From: Pseudomonas sp. 10S4
GTDB lineage: Bacteria; Pseudomonadota; Gammaproteobacteria; Pseudomonadales; Pseudomonadaceae
DNA: 64,000 nucleotides
Direction of reading: 5' to 3'
Assembly: GCF_034344865.1 (NCBI RefSeq)
Contig: NZ_CP133774.1
Location: forward strand, 2,170,001-2,234,000
Part shown: piece after piece, positions 54,710-64,000 of the stretch
How positions within the stretch are numbered: the first letter of the stretch is position 1
How the letters are laid out: every line of letters begins with the position of its first letter
Notes under the pieces: generated by a model
Databases searched by the model: none
The model's input: only the letters and a program-made list of their open reading frames with translations
What the model was told of the DNA's origin: nothing
Position numbers and translations under genes: made by a program

Positions 54710-55666
54710 ATGACAAGCACCAAAGGTTTGTTCACCCGTTGTCTCTCAATCCTCTGCGGTACCGCGCTTCTGAGCACCAGCGTTCTGGCCAGTGAAGATG
54801 CTTCCTGCAAAGCCGTGCGCATGGGCGTGGTCAACTGGACCGACGTGATCGCCACCAGCGGCATGGCCGAGGTGTTGCTCAATGGCCTCGGCTACGAAAG
54901 CAAGCAAACCAGCGCCGTGCAGCAAATCATCTTCGCCGGCATCCGCGACAAGCGCCTCGATATCTTCCTGGGGTATTGGAAACCGGCGATGGACAAGAAC
55001 ATCGCACCGTTCATCGCCGCCAATCAGCTCAAGGTCATGGAAAAGCCCAGCCTTTCCGATGCCCAGGCCACCCTCGCTGTTCCTGACTACGTGGCCGCCG
55101 CCGGCCTGAAAACCTTCGCCGATATCGCCAAGTTCAAAGACAAGCTCGGCGGCAAGATCTATGGCATTGAGCCGGGCAGCGGCGCGAACACCACCATCAA
55201 AACCATGATCGAGACCAATCACTTCGGCTTGAAGGATTTCAAACTGATCGAGTCCGGTGAGGCCGGCATGCTCGCCGCCGTGCAACGGGCGGTGAACCGC
55301 AAGGAGTTCGTGGTGTTCGTCGGCTGGACCCCGCACCCGATGAACATCAACATGAAGATCGCCTACCTGACCGGCAGCGAAGACGTCTACGGCCCGAACG
55401 AAGGCGCGGCGACCGTCTCCACCGTCACCGCCCCGGACTACGCCGAACGCTGCCCGAACGTGAATCGCCTGCTGCAAAACCTGACCTTTACCGCATCCCA
55501 GGAAAGCCAGTTGATGGTGCCGATCATGGAACGTAAAACGCCTCAGGATGTGGCCAGGCAGTGGCTGCGTGATCATCCGCAAGATTTGCAGCGCTGGCTG
55601 GCGGGTGTCAGCAGTGTGGACGGCAAGGATGGTGTGGCGACGGTTCAGGCCAGCCTGAAAAACTGA
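54710..55666 (+). CDS. Choline/betaine ABC substrate-binding protein, ChoX-like
   Basis: A 318-residue secreted binding protein. It has a signal peptide ending near SVLASEDASC. Lobe motifs are VRMGVVNWTDVIATSGMAEV, LDIFLGYWKPAMDKNIAPF, YGIEPGSGANTTIKTMIE and EFVVFVGWTPHPMNINMKIA. Aromatics in NWTD, GYWKP and GWTPHPMN are placed as in ChoX, which binds the quaternary amine through Trp residues. It is related to HutX at fold level but clearly different. No permease or ATPase is adjacent. The ATG at 54710 is chosen because it gives the signal peptide. Confidence 0.88.
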   Translation: MTSTKGLFTRCLSILCGTALLSTSVLASEDASCKAVRMGVVNWTDVIATSGMAEVLLNGLGYESKQTSAVQQIIFAGIRDKRLDIFLGYWKPAMDKNIAPFIAANQLKVMEKPSLSDAQATLAVPDYVAAAGLKTFADIAKFKDKLGGKIYGIEPGSGANTTIKTMIETNHFGLKDFKLIESGEAGMLAAVQRAVNRKEFVVFVGWTPHPMNINMKIAYLTGSEDVYGPNEGAATVSTVTAPDYAERCPNVNRLLQNLTFTASQESQLMVPIMERKTPQDVARQWLRDHPQDLQRWLAGVSSVDGKDGVATVQASLKN

Positions 55667-55682
55667 GGGCAGGCGCTGAACC

Positions 55683-55772
55683 TGTGGGAGCGGGCTTGCT
55701 CGCGAAGAGGGCGTGTCAGTCGACATTAATGTTTCCTGATCCACCGCCTTCGCGAGCAAGCCCGCTCCCACA
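55683..55772. repeat. REP doublet after the ChoX-like gene
   Basis: Inverted copies of TGTGGGAGCGGGCTTGCTCGCG, in the gap before the hydrolase gene. Confidence 0.92.
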
Positions 55773-55806
55773 GGGTTACGTCGCATAGTCACAATCCCCT
55801 GAATTG

Positions 55807-56739
55807 ATGGACAGCAAGCCCATGGCTCCTTATCCCCTCACCAACCAAATGTCAGCCTTCGTCGAGAAAACTCTCGGCTTCAGCAGCGCCGACAGTAGCC
55901 TGACCGGGTTGCGCCAGGCCTATAGCGAGATGTGCCAAGCGTTCACCCCGCCACGTCCCGCCGGGCTTGAGGTCACCGACTTCACGCTGTCGGGCGTGGA
56001 GGTGCGTTCCTATCGACCACCGGTGACGCCACCGACCAGCGGCTGGCCATGCATGTTGTATCTGCACGGCGGTGGCTGGGTGGTCGGGGATCTGGATTCC
56101 CACGACTTCATCTGCGCTGAACTGGCGGCAACGCTGGGGGCGATGGTCGTCGCCGTGGATTATCGGTTGGCGCCCGAGCATCCGTTCCCGGCGGGGTTCG
56201 AAGATTGCCTTAAAGTCTGGCGAGCCCTGCGCTCGGGGCCATTCTGGTTCGATCCCGAACGAATGATCGTAGCCGGGGACAGCGCTGGCGCAAACCTGGC
56301 CGCTGCGCTATGCCTGTCTTTGCGCGACACAGGCGAGCCGTTGCCCACCGCCCAGGTTTTGATTTATCCGGGGCTGGGCGGCGATCACCGATTATCGTCT
56401 CGCAGCGAATGCGCGGACGCGCCGCTGCTCAGCAGCAGCGACCTGGATTGCTATCACGCACTTTATTTACGCGGCACCCCACAACCGGGTGCCTATGCCA
56501 TGCCCTTGCTCGCCGAGGATTTCAGCGGTTTACCACCGGCGTTGATCGCCGTGGCGCAATTCGACCCATTGCGTGACGACGGTGTGAGCTATGCCGAGCG
56601 ACTCAACGCCGCAGGTGTGAGCGCCACGCTTTATTACGGAGAGGGGCTGGTTCACGGCTGTTTGCGGGGGCGCGGGCAAGTCGCCGAGGTCGACCGACTC
56701 TATGAAACGCTGCTCGGGTTTCTGGCTGACAGGCTCTGA
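55807..56739 (+). CDS. Alpha/beta hydrolase, hormone-sensitive lipase family
   Basis: A 310-residue esterase-type enzyme. The oxyanion motif HGGGWVVGDLDSHDF is near residues 88-102, the nucleophile GDSAGANLAAAL near 157-168, the acid Asp in QFDPLRDDG and the His in EGLVHGCLRG. All belong to the HSL group (family IV). It would hydrolyse short acyl esters; the substrate is unknown. ATG at 55807 or the later one at 55822 are possible starts, and neither has a good RBS. Confidence 0.87.
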   Translation: MDSKPMAPYPLTNQMSAFVEKTLGFSSADSSLTGLRQAYSEMCQAFTPPRPAGLEVTDFTLSGVEVRSYRPPVTPPTSGWPCMLYLHGGGWVVGDLDSHDFICAELAATLGAMVVAVDYRLAPEHPFPAGFEDCLKVWRALRSGPFWFDPERMIVAGDSAGANLAAALCLSLRDTGEPLPTAQVLIYPGLGGDHRLSSRSECADAPLLSSSDLDCYHALYLRGTPQPGAYAMPLLAEDFSGLPPALIAVAQFDPLRDDGVSYAERLNAAGVSATLYYGEGLVHGCLRGRGQVAEVDRLYETLLGFLADRL

Positions 56740-56843
56740 CGCTGCAAGGGCATGCTCATTGACGTAATTCGGGTTTATGATGCCGGACGGCAGAATAATT
56801 GAAGTCCCCCCAGGGATGACCTCGACCCCTTACGGAGCGTGCA

Positions 56844-57818
56844 ATGCAGACTTTGTACCCGCAGATCAAACCCTACGCCCGGCACGATCTGGCCGTCGAT
56901 AAAACCCACACGCTGTATGTCGACGAAAGCGGTTCACCGGAAGGTTTGCCGGTGATGGTGTTCATCCACGGCGGCCCAGGCGCCGGGTGTGATGCCCAAA
57001 GCCGTCGGTACTTCGACCCAAACCTGTACCGCATCATCCTCTTCGACCAGCGCGGCTGCGGTCGCTCCACGCCCCACGCCAACCTTGAGAACAACACCAC
57101 CTGGGATCTGGTCGCCGACCTCGAGCGGATCCGCAAACACCTGAACATCGAGAAATGGGTGCTGTTCGGCGGCTCCTGGGGATCGACCCTGGCGCTGGCC
57201 TACGCGCAAACCCATCCGGAGCGTGTCCACGGTCTGATCCTGCGCGGGATCTTTCTCTGCCGCCCGCAGGAAATCGAGTGGTTCTACCAGGCTGGCGCCA
57301 GCCGTCTGTTCCCCGACTACTGGCAGGACTACATCGCGCCGATCCCGCTGGACGAGCGCGGCGACTTGCTCACCGCTTTCCACAAGCGCCTGACCGGCAA
57401 CGATCAAATCGCCCAGATGCACGCAGCCAAAGCCTGGTCCACCTGGGAAGGCCGAACCGCGACCTTGCGTCCGAATCCGCTGGTGGTTGATCGCTTCTCC
57501 GAGCCACAACGCGCACTCTCGATTGCTCGCATCGAATGCCACTACTTCACCAACAACGCTTTCCTTGAGCCGAACCAGCTGATCCGCGACATGGGCAAGA
57601 TCGCTCATTTGCCCGGCGTGATCGTTCATGGCCGCTACGACGTGATCTGCCCGCTGGACAACGCCTGGGAATTGCATCAGAACTGGCCAAACAGCGAACT
57701 GCAGGTGATCCGCGATGCGGGTCACGCCGCGTCCGAACCGGGCATCACCGATGCGTTGGTGCGTGCCGCTGGTCAGATGGCCCGACGCTTGCTTGATCTG
57801 CCGCCTGAAGAAGCATGA
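56844..57818 (+). CDS. pip: Prolyl aminopeptidase (proline iminopeptidase)
   Basis: A 324-residue alpha/beta hydrolase, peptidase family S33, that cuts N-terminal proline. The oxyanion block is [20 protein letters not shown], nucleophile [20 protein letters not shown], with family-specific [17 protein letters not shown]. The catalytic Asp is in [13 protein letters not shown] and the His in [10 protein letters not shown]. Its stop overlaps the dtd start by four bases, so the two are co-transcribed. RBS GGAGCG before the ATG. Confidence 0.95.
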   Translation: MQTLYPQIKPYARHDLAVDKTHTLYVDESGSPEGLPVMVFIHGGPGAGCDAQSRRYFDPNLYRIILFDQRGCGRSTPHANLENNTTWDLVADLERIRKHLNIEKWVLFGGSWGSTLALAYAQTHPERVHGLILRGIFLCRPQEIEWFYQAGASRLFPDYWQDYIAPIPLDERGDLLTAFHKRLTGNDQIAQMHAAKAWSTWEGRTATLRPNPLVVDRFSEPQRALSIARIECHYFTNNAFLEPNQLIRDMGKIAHLPGVIVHGRYDVICPLDNAWELHQNWPNSELQVIRDAGHAASEPGITDALVRAAGQMARRLLDLPPEEA

Positions 57819-58252
57819 AGGGCCTGCTGCAACGCGTGCGTGGCGCGCGAGTCGAGGTAGCGGGGGAAGTGGTTGGCGCGGTAGACCAGGGTTTACTGGT
57901 GCTGGTGGCTGTCGAGCCCGAGGACACTCGGGCCAGCGCCGACAAACTTCTGCATAAGCTGCTTAACTATCGTGTATTCAGCGACGCCGAGGGCAAGATG
58001 AATCTGTCCCTGGCGGATGTCGGCGGTGGGTTGCTGCTGGTCTCGCAGTTCACCCTGGCCGCCGACACCAAGAGCGGGCTGCGGCCGAGTTTTTCGACCG
58101 CGGCACCTCCGGCCCTGGGCGAAGAACTTTTCGACTATCTATTAGGCAAAGCGAAACAGATGCATGGCACTGTGGCATCAGGTAGATTCGGCGCGGATAT
58201 GCAGGTTCACCTGGTCAATGATGGCCCGGTAACCTTCCTGTTACAGACCTGA
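57815..58252 (+). CDS. dtd: D-aminoacyl-tRNA deacylase
   Basis: A 145-residue proofreading enzyme that removes D-amino acids (and glycine from tRNA-Ala). [20 protein letters not shown] opens the protein, the [17 protein letters not shown] block holds the active-site Thr/Gln region near residues 76-92, and the C-terminal [13 protein letters not shown] contains the Gly-cis-Pro motif. It is coupled with pip by the ATGA overlap. A weak stem (GCCCCT/AGGGGC) follows at 58254-58280. Confidence 0.95.
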   Translation: MKGLLQRVRGARVEVAGEVVGAVDQGLLVLVAVEPEDTRASADKLLHKLLNYRVFSDAEGKMNLSLADVGGGLLLVSQFTLAADTKSGLRPSFSTAAPPALGEELFDYLLGKAKQMHGTVASGRFGADMQVHLVNDGPVTFLLQT

Positions 58253-58459
58253 CAGCCCCTGAAACAGGTTTTTAGGGGCATTTCGACTGAAAACAGGGGG
58301 TTTTCGCGATAAATACTTTGTTACCCCTGATGCGTTGTAACGCGGCCTACTAGATAATCGCGCGCTACGGGGATCAGCGTTCGTTGGTCCATTTTGACTT
58401 AGGTAGAGACTTGCCCGGAACCTATTGGGGAATCATTTAGCCCCATAGGAGTCGGAACA

Positions 58460-58531
58460 ATGCTCGCCAACTTGGCAAGAGTGGTCTGTAGGGCCGGTTT
58501 TTTCATGCGGCACACCTCACAGGCCCTTTAA
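58460..58531 (+). CDS. Candidate 23-codon leader ORF upstream of opgG
   Basis: ATG at 58460 has a strong, well-spaced Shine-Dalgarno (TAGGAG, eight bases before). It encodes a 23-residue cationic peptide (MLANLARVVCRAGFF…SQAL) and ends in TAA at 58529-58531. It sits 43 bp before the likely opgG start, in the 321-bp gap 58253-58573. A small GGGG/CCCC stem lies just upstream at 58430-58445. It could be a leader peptide or attenuator. I do not recognise it, and it may be chance; the good RBS is the main support. Confidence 0.42.
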   Translation: MLANLARVVCRAGFFMRHTSQAL

Positions 58532-58573
58532 CTGGCCGTTGGTTTTTTGATCTGTTTTCGGCGAGGGTTGCTC

Positions 58574-60406
58574 GTGATTGTTAGTCCCTGTAATGCACCA
58601 AAATTGTCTGCCAAACGGTTCCGAAGCGCACTGGTAGCGGGCTCTGCACTGCTCTGCCTGTTCAGCGCCGGCCAGCTTTGGGCATTCAATCTGGATGATG
58701 TATCGGTCAAGGCAAAAGAGCTGGCCGGGCAGAAATACGAAGCCCCGCGCAGTAACCTGCCGAACGAATTCCGCGATATGAAATTCGCGGACTATCAAAA
58801 AATTCGCTTCCTGACCGAAAAAGCCGAGTGGGCCGATCAGAAAACCCCGTTCAAACTGTCGTTCTATCACCAGGGCATGCATTTCGACACGCCGGTGAAG
58901 ATCAACGAAATCACGGCCAACACCGTCGAAGAGATCAAATACGACCCAAGTCGTTTCGATTTCGGCGATTTGAAGTTCGATCCTAAAGCCACCGAACAAC
59001 TGGGTTATGCCGGTTTCCGTGTGCTGTACCCGATCAACAAGGCTGACAAACAAGACGAAATCATGACCATGCTCGGCGCGAGCTACTTCCGCGTTGTCGG
59101 CAAGGGTCACACCTATGGCTTGTCCGCTCGCGGCATGGCCATTGATACCGCATTGCCGTCCGGCGAAGAGTTTCCGCGTTTCACCGAGTTCTGGATTCAA
59201 CAACCAAAACCGGGTGACAAGCACCTGGTGATCTTCGCTCTGCTGGATTCGCCACGCGCTACCGGTGCCTATCGCCTGACCCTGCGTCCGGGCAGCGACA
59301 CCGTTGTCGACGTCAAGGCCCAGATGTTCCTGCGTGACAAAGTCACCAAGCTTGGCATTGCGCCGCTGACCAGCATGTTCCTGTTCGGCGCCAACCAGCC
59401 GTCGAAAGTGCTGAACTATCGTCGCGAACTGCACGACTCCAGCGGTCTGTCGATCCACTCCGGCAATGGCGAATGGATCTGGCGCCCATTGAACAACCCG
59501 AAACACCTGGCGGTGAGCAACTTCGCCATCGAGAACCCGCGCGGCTTCGGCTTGCTGCAACGTGGCCGTGACTTCAGCCACTACGAAGACCTCGATGACC
59601 GTTACGACAAGCGCCCAAGCGCCTGGATCGAACCAAAAGGCGATTGGGGCAAGGGTTCTGTAGACCTGGTGGAAATTCCGACCGCCGACGAAACCAACGA
59701 CAACATCGTTGCCTTCTGGAGCCCGGAAAAACTGCCTGAGCCCGGCCAACCACTCGACGTCGCCTATCGCATGCACTGGACCATGGACGAAGCCGCCATC
59801 CACGCCCCGGACAGCGCCTGGGTTAAACAGACTCTGCGTTCCACCGGTGACGTTAAGCAGTCCAACCTGATCCGTCAGCCGGATGGCAGCGTTGCCTATC
59901 TGGTGGACTTCGAAGGCCCGTCCCTGGCCGCATTGCCGGAAACTGCTGACGTGCGCAGCCAGGTCAGCGTTGGCGACAATGCCGAACTGGTCGAGAACAG
60001 CGTGCGTTACAACCCTGAAACCAAGGGCTGGCGCCTGACGCTGCGCATGAAAATCAAAGACCCGAGCAAGGCCACCGAGATGCGTGCAGCCTTGGTCGAG
60101 AACATCGTGCCTGAGGATCTGGCCAAGTCTTCGATCCCAGCCTCCAATTCTTCTGTTGCCAAGGCCGACAAGGTCGCCGCTAGGCAGCAAGAGAAAGAGG
60201 ACAAGGAAGCCAAGGACGCCAAGCAAGCCAAGCAAGCGGACGCCAAGCAGGCCGATGCCAAGCCAGTTGCCGATGCCAAGAACAAGGACAACAAAGACGC
60301 CAAGCAGCCTGCTGCTGCGAACGCGGCCCCAGCCACACCGGAATCGACAGCGACTGAAGAAGTCCTGACCGAGACCTGGAGCAACCAGTTGCCTGCCGAT
60401 GAGTAA
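58574..60406 (+). CDS. opgG: Osmoregulated periplasmic glucan synthesis protein OpgG/MdoG
   Basis: A 610-residue periplasmic protein that builds or branches the beta-glucan backbone made by OpgH. A signal-like N-terminus ([20 protein letters not shown]) precedes the OpgG domain ([58 protein letters not shown]). The C-terminus is a low-complexity tail from about residue 533, rich in Lys, Ala, Asp and Gln (for example [16 protein letters not shown]). I chose GTG at 58574; an upstream in-frame start at 58547 is also open. It overlaps opgH by eight bases. Confidence 0.93.
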   Translation: MIVSPCNAPKLSAKRFRSALVAGSALLCLFSAGQLWAFNLDDVSVKAKELAGQKYEAPRSNLPNEFRDMKFADYQKIRFLTEKAEWADQKTPFKLSFYHQGMHFDTPVKINEITANTVEEIKYDPSRFDFGDLKFDPKATEQLGYAGFRVLYPINKADKQDEIMTMLGASYFRVVGKGHTYGLSARGMAIDTALPSGEEFPRFTEFWIQQPKPGDKHLVIFALLDSPRATGAYRLTLRPGSDTVVDVKAQMFLRDKVTKLGIAPLTSMFLFGANQPSKVLNYRRELHDSSGLSIHSGNGEWIWRPLNNPKHLAVSNFAIENPRGFGLLQRGRDFSHYEDLDDRYDKRPSAWIEPKGDWGKGSVDLVEIPTADETNDNIVAFWSPEKLPEPGQPLDVAYRMHWTMDEAAIHAPDSAWVKQTLRSTGDVKQSNLIRQPDGSVAYLVDFEGPSLAALPETADVRSQVSVGDNAELVENSVRYNPETKGWRLTLRMKIKDPSKATEMRAALVENIVPEDLAKSSIPASNSSVAKADKVAARQQEKEDKEAKDAKQAKQADAKQADAKPVADAKNKDNKDAKQPAAANAAPATPESTATEEVLTETWSNQLPADE

Positions 60407-62970
60407 TTCTCAAGTACAGCCAGAGACTCTATCGGAGTATCTGGCGCATCTACCGATGACCGACGAGCAGCGCGCGGAACTCGCGGGCTGCCAGTCCTTC
60501 AGCGAACTGCACCAGCGACTTTCGTCCTCGACGTTCGACGCACCGACCGAGGCTGCTCAAGCCTCGGTGGGCAAGCGTCTGATCCTGAACAGTGCCGAAG
60601 AGCTGGAAGAGGCCGAGATGCTGGCGGTCGACGCCAGTGGTCGTGTCGTACTCAAAGCGACCCCGCCGATCCGCCGGACGAAAGTTGTGCCGGAGCCATG
60701 GCGCACCAACATTCTGGTGCGTGGCTGGCGCCGGATGACCGGTCGCACCAATCCGCCGGCGCCGCCGAAGGATGAACGCGTGTTGCCGCGCCGCTCGCTG
60801 GCGCACCGTCGGTTCGATCCGTCGCTACATTCTGCTGGTGCTGATGCTCGGCCAGACCATCATTGCCGGCTGGTACATGAAAGGCATCATGCCGTACCAG
60901 GGCTGGGCGTTCGTCGACCTGAACGAAGTGCTGCATCAATCGTTGATGCAAACCGCCACGCAAGTGCTGCCATATGCGCTGCAAACCAGCATCCTGATTC
61001 TGTTCGGGATTCTGTTCTGCTGGGTGTCGGCCGGTTTCTGGACGGCACTGATGGGCTTCCTCGAGTTGCTCACCGGTCACGACAAATACCGCATCTCCGG
61101 TAAAAGCGCCGGCAACGAGCCGATTGCCAAGGACGCACGCACCGCACTGGTGATGCCGATCTGCAACGAAGACGTACCGCGTGTATTCGCCGGTCTGCGG
61201 GCGACCTTCGAGTCGGTTGCGGCCACGGGTGACCTGGACCGCTTCGACTTCTTCGTCCTCAGCGACAGTAACGAAACCGATATCTGCGTCGCCGAGCAAC
61301 AGGCCTGGCTGGACGTGTGCCGTGAAGCCAAAGGCTTCGGCAAGATCTTCTATCGCCGTCGTCGCCGTCGCGTTAAACGCAAAAGCGGCAACCTCGACGA
61401 CTTCTGCCGTCGTTGGGGCGGTGACTACAAGTACATGGTTGTGCTCGACGCGGACTCCGTGATGAGCGGCGAATGCCTGACCAGTCTGGTGCGCTTGATG
61501 GAAGCCACGCCGGATGCGGGGATTATCCAGACCGCGCCACGGGCGTCAGGCATGGACACCCTTTATGCGCGCATGCAGCAATTTGCGACCCGTGTGTATG
61601 GACCGCTGTTCACCGCCGGCCTGCACTTCTGGCAGTTGGGTGAATCCCACTACTGGGGCCACAACGCGATCATCCGCATGAAACCGTTTATCGAGCACTG
61701 CGCCCTGGCGCCGTTGCCAGGTAAAGGTGCATTTGCCGGTGCGATCCTGTCCCACGACTTCGTCGAAGCTGCGCTGATGCGCCGTGCCGGCTGGGGCGTG
61801 TGGATTGCCTACGACTTGCCGGGCAGCTACGAAGAGCTGCCGCCGAACCTGCTCGACGAACTCAAACGTGACCGTCGCTGGTGCCACGGTAACCTGATGA
61901 ACTTCCGGCTTTTCTTGGTCAAAGGCATGCACCCGGTGCACCGTGCGGTGTTCCTGACCGGCGTGATGTCTTACTTGTCGGCACCGTTGTGGTTCTTCTT
62001 CCTCGTGTTGTCCACGGCGCTGCTGGCGGTGAACACGCTGATGGAGCCGCAGTACTTCATGGAGCCGCGACAGCTTTATCCGCTGTGGCCGCAATGGCAC
62101 CCGGACAAAGCCGTCGCGCTGTTCTCGACGACCATCGTGCTGCTGTTCCTGCCGAAGTTGTTGAGCATCATCCTGATCTGGGCCAAGGGCGCGAAAGAGT
62201 TCGGTGGCAAGTTCAAGGTGACGTTCTCGATGCTGCTGGAGATGCTGTTCTCCATGTTGCTGGCGCCGGTGCGGATGATTTTCCACACCCGTTTCGTACT
62301 CGCCGCGTTCCTCGGCTGGGCTGCGACCTGGAACTCGCCGCAACGTGACGACGACTCCACTCCCTGGAGCGAAGCGGTCAAACGCCACGGTCCGCAAACC
62401 TTGCTGGGCTTCTTCTGGGCCTTGCTGGTGATCTGGCTGAACCCGAGCTTCCTCTGGTGGCTGGTGCCGATCGTCGGTTCGTTGATGCTGTCGATCCCGG
62501 TGTCGGTGATCTCCAGTCGTGTTGGCCTGGGCCTGAAGTCCCGTGACGAGAGCCTGTTCCTGATCCCTGAGGAATACAATCCGCCACAGGCCTTGCTGGC
62601 GACCGACCAGTACACCCACGAAAACCGTTATCACGCGTTGAAGGACGGCTTTATTCGGGCGGTGGTCGATCCACAGCAGAACGCCTTGGCGTGCTCGTTG
62701 GCGACGTCCCGTCACGGTCAGGCCGAGCCGATTGAGTTTTTGCGCGCCGAGCGCGTTCGTCATGCGTTGAAGGCCGGGCCTGCCGGGCTGAACAACCATG
62801 AGCGCCTGCAACTGCTGAGCGATCCGGTGGCACTGGCTCGCTTGCATGAGCAGGTCTGGAGCGAAGGCCACGCCGAGTGGCTGGACGCCTGGCGGCAATC
62901 GGTGAAAGCCGATCCCCATGCGCCGTTGCTGCCGCTCAAGCCTCTGAGTGCACAGCCTCAGTTGGCCTGA
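60399..62970 (+). pseudogene. opgH: Glucans biosynthesis glucosyltransferase OpgH/MdoH, one-base frameshift
   Basis: With one base removed it gives about 856 residues, the usual length. The first frame carries the cytosolic N-terminus (to [12 protein letters not shown]). Near 60786-60796 an extra base (GCGCCGCTCGC for GCGCGCTCGC is one option) shifts the frame, after which it continues [20 protein letters not shown], eight membrane helices and a GT2 domain. The catalytic Asp motif is [13 protein letters not shown] and the R/Q-x-x-R-W motif is in [14 protein letters not shown]. OpgH polymerises glucose from UDP-glucose across the inner membrane. Either real knockout or error is possible; the rest is clean. 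Confidence 0.9.
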
Positions 62971-63006
62971 CGAAAACCCCGCTTCCTTCAGACTCGGGGC
63001 GCTTCA

Positions 63007-63076
63007 AAAAGATCGCAGCCTTCGGCAGCTCCTACGGATGTATATCGTGTAGGAGCTGCCGAAGCTGCGATCTTTT
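63007..63076. repeat. Long hairpin repeat after opgH
   Basis: Arms at 63007-63035 and 63049-63076 pair over about 28 bp (AAAAGATCGCAGC…GCTCCTAC and its complement), with a 13-bp loop and T-rich flank. It is a third repeat family and probably the opgGH terminator. Confidence 0.85.
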
Positions 63077-63253
63077 GCTTTTCTGCCCTACAACAAGCCA
63101 ACAAATCCTCCGTAAACCCTTGTGCAAACGAACGAGTGCGTTAGCATCCGTCCCCGAATTGGTGCGCCCGGGCAGCTTTCTGTTCGTATCTATCGGTTTT
63201 CAAAGGAAAATCGTCGATTGTGCGCCTCACAACGCAATGGTTTTGGGGGCTTG

Positions 63254-64000
63254 ATGATGAAGAAGTATCTGTCGATGCTGCTGGTCGGCGTCACGGCATT
63301 GGTTGCAGTCAACGCGGCGCAGGCCGGCGCCATCGATGACGCGGTCAAGCGTGGCACGCTGAAAGTCGGCATGGACCCGACCTACATGCCATTCGAAATG
63401 ACCAACAAGCGCGGCGAGATCATCGGGTTCGAAGTCGACATCCTCAAAGCTATGTCCAAGGCCATGGGCGTCAAGCTGGAGCTGGTGTCCACCGGCTACG
63501 ACGGCATCATCCCGCGCACCGTCGATGACCGACAAGTTCGACATGATCGGCAGCGGCATGACCCTGACCCAGGAGCGCAACCTGCGCCTGAACTTCAGCG
63601 AACCGTTCATCGTGGTCGGCCAGACCTTGCTGATCCGCAAGGACCTGGAAGGCACCATCAAGTCCTATAAAGACCTGAACACCGACGACTACCGCATCAC
63701 CTCCAAGCTCGGTACCACCGGCGAGATGGTTGCCAGGAAGCTGATCTCCAAGGCCAAGTACCACGGCTACGACAACGAGCAGGAAGCCGTGCTCGACGTG
63801 GTCAACGGCAAGGCCGACGCCTTCATCTACGACGCGCCGTACAACGTTGTGGCGGTGAACAAGGTCGGTGCCGGCAAACTGGTGTTCCTCGACAAGCCGT
63901 TCACTTACGAGCCGCTGGCCTTCGGCCTGAAGAAGGGCGACTACGACAGCCTCAACTTCATCAACAACTTCCTGCACCAGATTCACGAAGACGGCACCTA
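63254..64000 (+). pseudogene. Periplasmic amino-acid-type binding protein, frameshifted, partial
   Basis: The gene runs off the right edge. A signal peptide (MMKKYLSMLLVGVTALVAVN) precedes a family 3 binding fold: LKVGMDPTYMPFEMTNKRGE, GFEVDILKAMSKAMG and GYDGIIP. Then the frame shifts by one near 63510-63524 (CCGCGCACCGTCG precedes the ATGACCGACAAG of the second frame). It continues KFDMIGSGMTLTQERNLRLN and VNGKADAFIYDAPYNV. Start ATG is 63254 or 63257. Probably an amino acid transporter component; whether the break is natural is unknown. Confidence 0.82.

Noticed and set aside
58254..58280. Rho-independent terminator after dtd
   Set aside because: The GCCCCT/AGGGGC stem is short with a long loop and lacks a T-run, so it is too weak to list as a feature.
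58517..60235. 572-codon antisense frame opposite opgG
   Set aside because: Mirror of opgG codon bias. The opgG protein is well supported.

Overview
The window looks like a chromosomal segment of a fluorescent Pseudomonas, most likely the P. fluorescens group. The grounds are recognisable Pseudomonas-type proteins (NtrB/NtrC, HutC/HutD, OpgG/OpgH, DUF2164 inside the his operon), a GC-rich codon bias, and many REP doublets of the type 'GTGGGAGCGGGCTTGCTCGC'. Almost everything is core metabolism. I saw no prophage, transposase, CRISPR array, tRNA or rRNA gene.

Layout. 1-0.6 kb: the start of an AsmA-family gene and a PanZ-like acetyltransferase. 0.9-2.6 kb: an OFA-family MFS transporter. 2.9-6.0 kb: hisB-hisH-DUF2164-hisA-hisF. 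6.0-6.8 kb: an orphan solute-binding protein. 6.9-13.4 kb: the neighbourhood also known from E. coli (yibQ, ctpA, envC and gpmI on the minus strand; yibN, grxC and secB on the plus strand). 13.6-20.8 kb: trmL, a small membrane protein, then the nitrogen regulon on the minus strand (glnA, two DUF4124 genes, ntrB, ntrC) with a sigma-54 promoter before glnA. 21.1-27.8 kb: thiI, typA, a YkgJ-type protein and glgP. 28.0-38.0 kb: a large DUF2339 membrane protein with its DUF3999 partner, fbp, DUF924, an amino-acid-type chemoreceptor and two small lipoproteins. 38.1-54.4 kb: a complete histidine-utilisation locus in three units (hutF; hutC-hutD; and the ten-gene run hutU, NCS1 permease, hutXWV, hutH1, hutH2, hutT, hutI, hutG). 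54.7-64 kb: a choline/betaine-type binding protein, an alpha/beta hydrolase, pip, dtd, opgG-opgH and the start of another solute-binding protein.

How the genes work together. The hut block imports histidine and urocanate and converts histidine to urocanate (HutH2), imidazolonepropionate (HutU), formiminoglutamate (HutI), formylglutamate (HutF) and glutamate (HutG). HutC represses it through TGTA-N2-TACA sites and HutD tunes it. The glnA-ntrBC block sets nitrogen status, which also feeds into hut control.

Most unusual points. (1) hutU carries an in-frame internal segment of about 330 bp with actinobacterial-looking codons and protein sequence. (2) The first of two HutH proteins lacks the Ala-Ser-Gly triad that makes the MIO cofactor. 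(3) A nested inverted-repeat element of about 270 bp abuts the ntrB start codon. (4) Single-base indels interrupt five conserved genes (envC twice, fbp, the NCS1 permease, opgH and the last binding protein), which points to base-level sequence errors or real decay. (5) A 23-codon leader ORF with a strong ribosome binding site lies before opgG. Points 1 and 4 together mean a chimeric or error-prone assembly has to be excluded before any biology is claimed.
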